DNA of 64,000 nucleotides, from positions 1,488,001-1,552,000 of the forward strand of contig CAVXSP010000001.1 of the NCBI GenBank assembly GCA_963764505.1. Direction: 5' to 3'. Origin of the DNA: CAVXSP01 sp963764505. GTDB lineage: Bacteria; Acidobacteriota; Vicinamibacteria; Vicinamibacterales; SCN-69-37. A model generated the notes under the pieces. That model was not told the DNA's origin. It did no database searches and worked only from the letters and a program-made list of their open reading frames with translations. Position numbers and translations under genes: made by a program. Positions 61,431 to 64,000 of this stretch are shown piece after piece (positions within the stretch are counted from its first letter, which is position 1; each line of letters opens with the position of its first letter).

Positions 61431-61444
61431 CAATAGATGATGGG
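61426..61444. promoter_or_regulatory. Palindrome over the PadR start codon
   Basis: CCCATCA-ATAGA-TGATGGG, perfect 7-bp arms; the start codon lies in the left arm. It is a candidate PadR operator or a translation-control hairpin. Confidence 0.6.
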
Positions 61445-61511
61445 AAATATCGATCAGAAGAGTCGTGCGTGTCAACCCCCGTGCGGGCGCGCAGGCGCTT
61501 CGCTTCCGCAG

Positions 61512-62192
61512 ATGCGATCAGGTGCGTACTACGACGAGCGGGCGCCCGAGTACCAGGAAGCGTACACGCTGGGAACGGGGACGGCGTCGATCCCGGAGCC
61601 AGAAGTCTTCAAGGCAGAGGCATGCGACCTGACGCGCATCGTCGGTCGGATCGTACAGGGCCGAGTCATGGATCTGGCGTGTGGCACGGGGTACTGGCTG
61701 CCTCACTACGCGGCGAACTGCTCCCACGTCACGCTGTTCGACCAGTCAGATCGGATGCTGGCCCAGGTACGCGCGAAAGCGGCTGGTCTGAGAATCCTTG
61801 CCCGATGCAGCTTTCTGCAGGGAGATCTGTTCGAATACGACTTCACTCTGCGACGCCATGATACGGCGCTCGTCGGCTTCCTCTTGAGTCACCTGACGAT
61901 CGCTCAAGAACGCGTTCTATTCGATGCACTGCGGACGCTGCTCGAATCAGCCGGCCGATTCTTGATTCTGGATTCCGCCTGGAGTCCCGTCCGAGCGAGG
62001 TTCAACACCAAAGAGGAGCGTCAGCCGAGACGTCTGAATGACGGCACCACGTTCGAGATCTACAAACGATTCTGCGATCGAGACGACATCTCGCGCTGGG
62101 CGCACGAGCACGACGTCGATCTACGTATCGAACATTTCGGGGCAGCCTTCTACGCGGTGTCCGGGGTGTTTGGCCGAACGGCACGCGGCTAG
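61512..62192 (+). CDS. Class I SAM-dependent methyltransferase
   Basis: A 226-aa methyltransferase. Motif I is VMDLACGTGYWLPH; VTLFDQSDRMLAQVRAKA is the SAM-ribose strand; LILDSAWSPVRARF is motif III-like. The substrate cannot be read. The ATG at 61512 lacks a good RBS. It is divergent from the PadR gene and 44 nt upstream of a second, different methyltransferase gene on the same strand. Confidence 0.85.
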   Translation: MRSGAYYDERAPEYQEAYTLGTGTASIPEPEVFKAEACDLTRIVGRIVQGRVMDLACGTGYWLPHYAANCSHVTLFDQSDRMLAQVRAKAAGLRILARCSFLQGDLFEYDFTLRRHDTALVGFLLSHLTIAQERVLFDALRTLLESAGRFLILDSAWSPVRARFNTKEERQPRRLNDGTTFEIYKRFCDRDDISRWAHEHDVDLRIEHFGAAFYAVSGVFGRTARG

Positions 62193-62236
62193 GTCGGAAG
62201 CCGCGCGAGAGTCGGTTCCTCGATCGTGCAACAATC

Positions 62237-63031
62237 GTGGCCTTGCCGAGAGAAACCTACACCCACGGGCATCACGAGAGCGTTCTGCGCTCACACACGT
62301 GGCGAACGGCGCAGAACTCCGCCGCGTACCTGCTCGATCATCTCAGGCCGGGCCTGAGTCTCCTCGACGTCGGGTGCGGCCCGGGGACGATCACCGTCGA
62401 TCTCGCCGCGCGTGTCGCGCCGGGACGAGTCGTCGGTCTGGACGGGGCGAAGCCGGTCGTTGAGCAAGCGCGCGAATTGAGCGACGCGGTCGAGTGGCGG
62501 GTCGGCGACGCCTATACGCTCGACGGGGATCTGCGCGACTTCGACGTCGTGCACGCTCACCAGGTCCTGCAGCATCTGGCCGATCCGACTGCGGCTTTGC
62601 GCGCCTGGGGGCATGCCTGCCGTCAGGGCGGTATCGTGGCGGCGCGCGACGGCGACTACGAGGCATTCACCTGGTATCCGCACGACCCGCGGCTCGATCG
62701 ATGGCTCGAGCTCTATCGCCTCGCCGCGCGGGCCAATGGCGGTGAGCCCGATGCCGGCCGCCGCCTGTTGGCGTGGGCTCACGAGGCCGGATTCGAGGAT
62801 GTCAGTGCGACGGCGAGCGTATGGTGCTACGCCACGGCCGCCGAGCGCGCGTGGTGGGCGGAGCTGTGGGCCGATCGCATGACGACGTCGGCGGTCGGGA
62901 CACAGCTGGTGGCGTCAGGCGCGAGCTCGGTCGAAGAACTCCACTCCATCGCCGACGCGTGGCGGCGGTGGGCGGCGCACCCCGATGGATGGTTCCTCGT
63001 GCCGCACGGCGAGATCATCGCCAGGGTCTAG
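62237..63031 (+). CDS. Class I SAM-dependent methyltransferase
   Basis: A 264-aa methyltransferase. It begins with a His-rich segment (ETYTHGHHESVLRSHTWRTA), then LLDVGCGPGTITVDLAARVA (motif I), VVGLDGAKPVVEQAREL and VVHAHQVLQHLADPTAALRA. The late domain is Trp-rich. The N-terminal pattern and length are those of actinobacterial/acidobacterial small-molecule methyltransferases. The start is a GTG at 62237. The substrate is unknown. Confidence 0.88.
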   Translation: MALPRETYTHGHHESVLRSHTWRTAQNSAAYLLDHLRPGLSLLDVGCGPGTITVDLAARVAPGRVVGLDGAKPVVEQARELSDAVEWRVGDAYTLDGDLRDFDVVHAHQVLQHLADPTAALRAWGHACRQGGIVAARDGDYEAFTWYPHDPRLDRWLELYRLAARANGGEPDAGRRLLAWAHEAGFEDVSATASVWCYATAAERAWWAELWADRMTTSAVGTQLVASGASSVEELHSIADAWRRWAAHPDGWFLVPHGEIIARV

Positions 63032-63077
63032 CGGCGCCGCACGGGACGCCGTTCACCTCGTGGCGCCTCGCGCGGCA

Positions 63078-64000
63078 TCAAGCCGGTGAACGGCTCTTCC
63101 CGTACTGTCGCGTCGCCCAGTCGACGGTCTCGTTCGCGGCGTCGGTCACGTCCGCCGGGTGCAGAGAGAACGTTCGACGGAAACGCGAGTCGTCCACCAC
63201 GAACGGCTCGTCCCACTGATACAGCATCTCCTCGAGCTCGCGCATGAGCGGCACCACCAGCGCTGCCGTCTTCACGATCCACCGCGGCACCTGCGCCACC
63301 GGGAGCGGACGATGCAGCCTGGAGGCGAGCCTCGCCACGATGTCCCGCAGCGTGCACGGCGCCGTACACGGCAGCATCCACGGCCGGCCGTACGCGTCCG
63401 CGCCGGCGGCGCCGAGCGTCGCCAGACCGGCCGCGACATCAGGAATGTAGTGGTACGTGTGCACCGCATCGAGCGGGAACGGCGAGTATGCGGTCTTGCC
63501 CGAGAGGACTCGCGGCCAGAAGAAGTCACCCAGCCCGGTCTGCGTCCCGCCCGGGCCGTAGAAGTCGGAGGCCCGGCCTTCGGTCGCGACCACGTCGCCG
63601 CGGCGGTGTGCGTCGAACAGCCGCTCGGCGGCGCGGGCGCGAATCTCGCCCTTGCGGCTGGACGGATTCACCGGCGTGTCTTCGTTCAGCGGCCGGCCAC
63701 CGGGCCGACCGAGCATGTACAGATTGTCGAGGACCACGAGCCGGGCACGCGTCTGGGCCGACGCCGCGATGAGATTGTCCATGTAGCGAGGCACGAGCTC
63801 CGCCCATGCGCCCGTGCTGTAGGCCGGATTGATGCAGTGGTAGACCGTCGTCGCATCGCGCGCAGCGGTCACGCAGAAGGCCCGATCCGACGCGTCGCCG
63901 AGGACCACCTCGCATCCGGACGGCACGTGGGCAGCGGATCGCTTCGCGATGCGCACGCGCCTCCCGGCTGCGTGGAGCCGCTCCGCAAGCGGATAGCCCA
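63078..64000 (-). CDS. NAD-dependent epimerase/dehydratase family protein (5' end outside window)
   Basis: The frame continues to the right edge, where YPLAERLHAAGRRVRIAKRS places the dinucleotide motif just beyond. Visible are VVLGDASDRAFCVTAARDAT, VYHCINPAYSTGAW, LVVLDNLYMLGRPGGRPLNE (Tyr of the catalytic pair) and the DFYGPGG substrate region. These are features of extended SDR epimerases/dehydratases. The C-terminal domain ends ANETVDWATRQYGKSRSPA. It converges with the second methyltransferase gene. The substrate is unknown. Confidence 0.85.
   Translation of the reverse strand, partial: GYPLAERLHAAGRRVRIAKRSAAHVPSGCEVVLGDASDRAFCVTAARDATTVYHCINPAYSTGAWAELVPRYMDNLIAASAQTRARLVVLDNLYMLGRPGGRPLNEDTPVNPSSRKGEIRARAAERLFDAHRRGDVVATEGRASDFYGPGGTQTGLGDFFWPRVLSGKTAYSPFPLDAVHTYHYIPDVAAGLATLGAAGADAYGRPWMLPCTAPCTLRDIVARLASRLHRPLPVAQVPRWIVKTAALVVPLMRELEEMLYQWDEPFVVDDSRFRRTFSLHPADVTDAANETVDWATRQYGKSRSPA

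Overview
The window looks like chromosomal DNA of an Acidobacteriota bacterium, most likely Vicinamibacteria (old subdivision 6). The evidence is GC-rich coding sequence, four long 'acidobacterial duplicated orphan permease' (ADOP) genes with PadR regulators beside most of them, an acidobacterial VWFA-related secreted protein, a DUF5916 outer-membrane protein, and many small acidobacterial-type hypothetical genes. No lineage marker such as rRNA is present, so the class is an inference from gene families.

Layout. 1-6550: end of a polysaccharide deacetylase gene, then minus-strand genes for a small protein, a GT-C-like membrane protein, an FAD monooxygenase, a LuxR/TPR regulator and a DinB-like protein. 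6779-8154: tRNA-Arg(UCU) with an IS481-family element just behind it. 8276-20767: a 12.5-kb envelope-stress locus holding DedA, an AI-2E family transporter, HdeD, DUF1269, rhomboid, STAS, FtsH and DoxX-like proteins around a central sigma-54 enhancer-binding protein (EBP). 21227-22925: an AbiEi-like gene behind a palindromic operator, followed by a truncated nucleotidyltransferase joined to an SDR remnant. 23065-30482: two NHL proteins, DhaL, DhaK, a glycerol facilitator and two aldo/keto reductases. 30594-36355: two ADOP permeases, one frameshifted and preceded by a gutted PadR. 36356-37604: a palindrome and a monooxygenase pseudogene. 37605-44959: VWFA protein, DUF4173 protein, ispH, a winged-helix regulator, and an ECF sigma/anti-sigma/secreted trio. 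44974-52475: PadR/ADOP, DUF5916 protein, lipoprotein, and a PadR with an ADOP stump. 52777-57440: a tight four-gene redox operon. 57525-64000: a third PadR/ADOP unit, two methyltransferases and an epimerase running off the edge.

The main discovery candidate is the 8276-20767 locus. Four transcription units in it are each preceded by a 20-21 bp element (consensus TCGTGCCTTGATTTCGTCAC; three strong copies and one degenerate) placed 83, 84, 85 or 74 nt upstream of a GG-N10-GC sigma-54 promoter with TTGC at -12. All four point into the adjacent unit. An EBP with an intact GAFTGA motif lies in the middle of the locus. I infer a self-contained sigma-54 regulon for membrane protein quality control and envelope stress, comparable in content (FtsH, HdeD) to transmissible stress-tolerance islands but differently built and controlled.

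A second theme is decay. Three otherwise good genes carry one frameshift each, and there are five gene remnants. Several regulator genes have sigma-70-like promoters that would give leaderless mRNAs.
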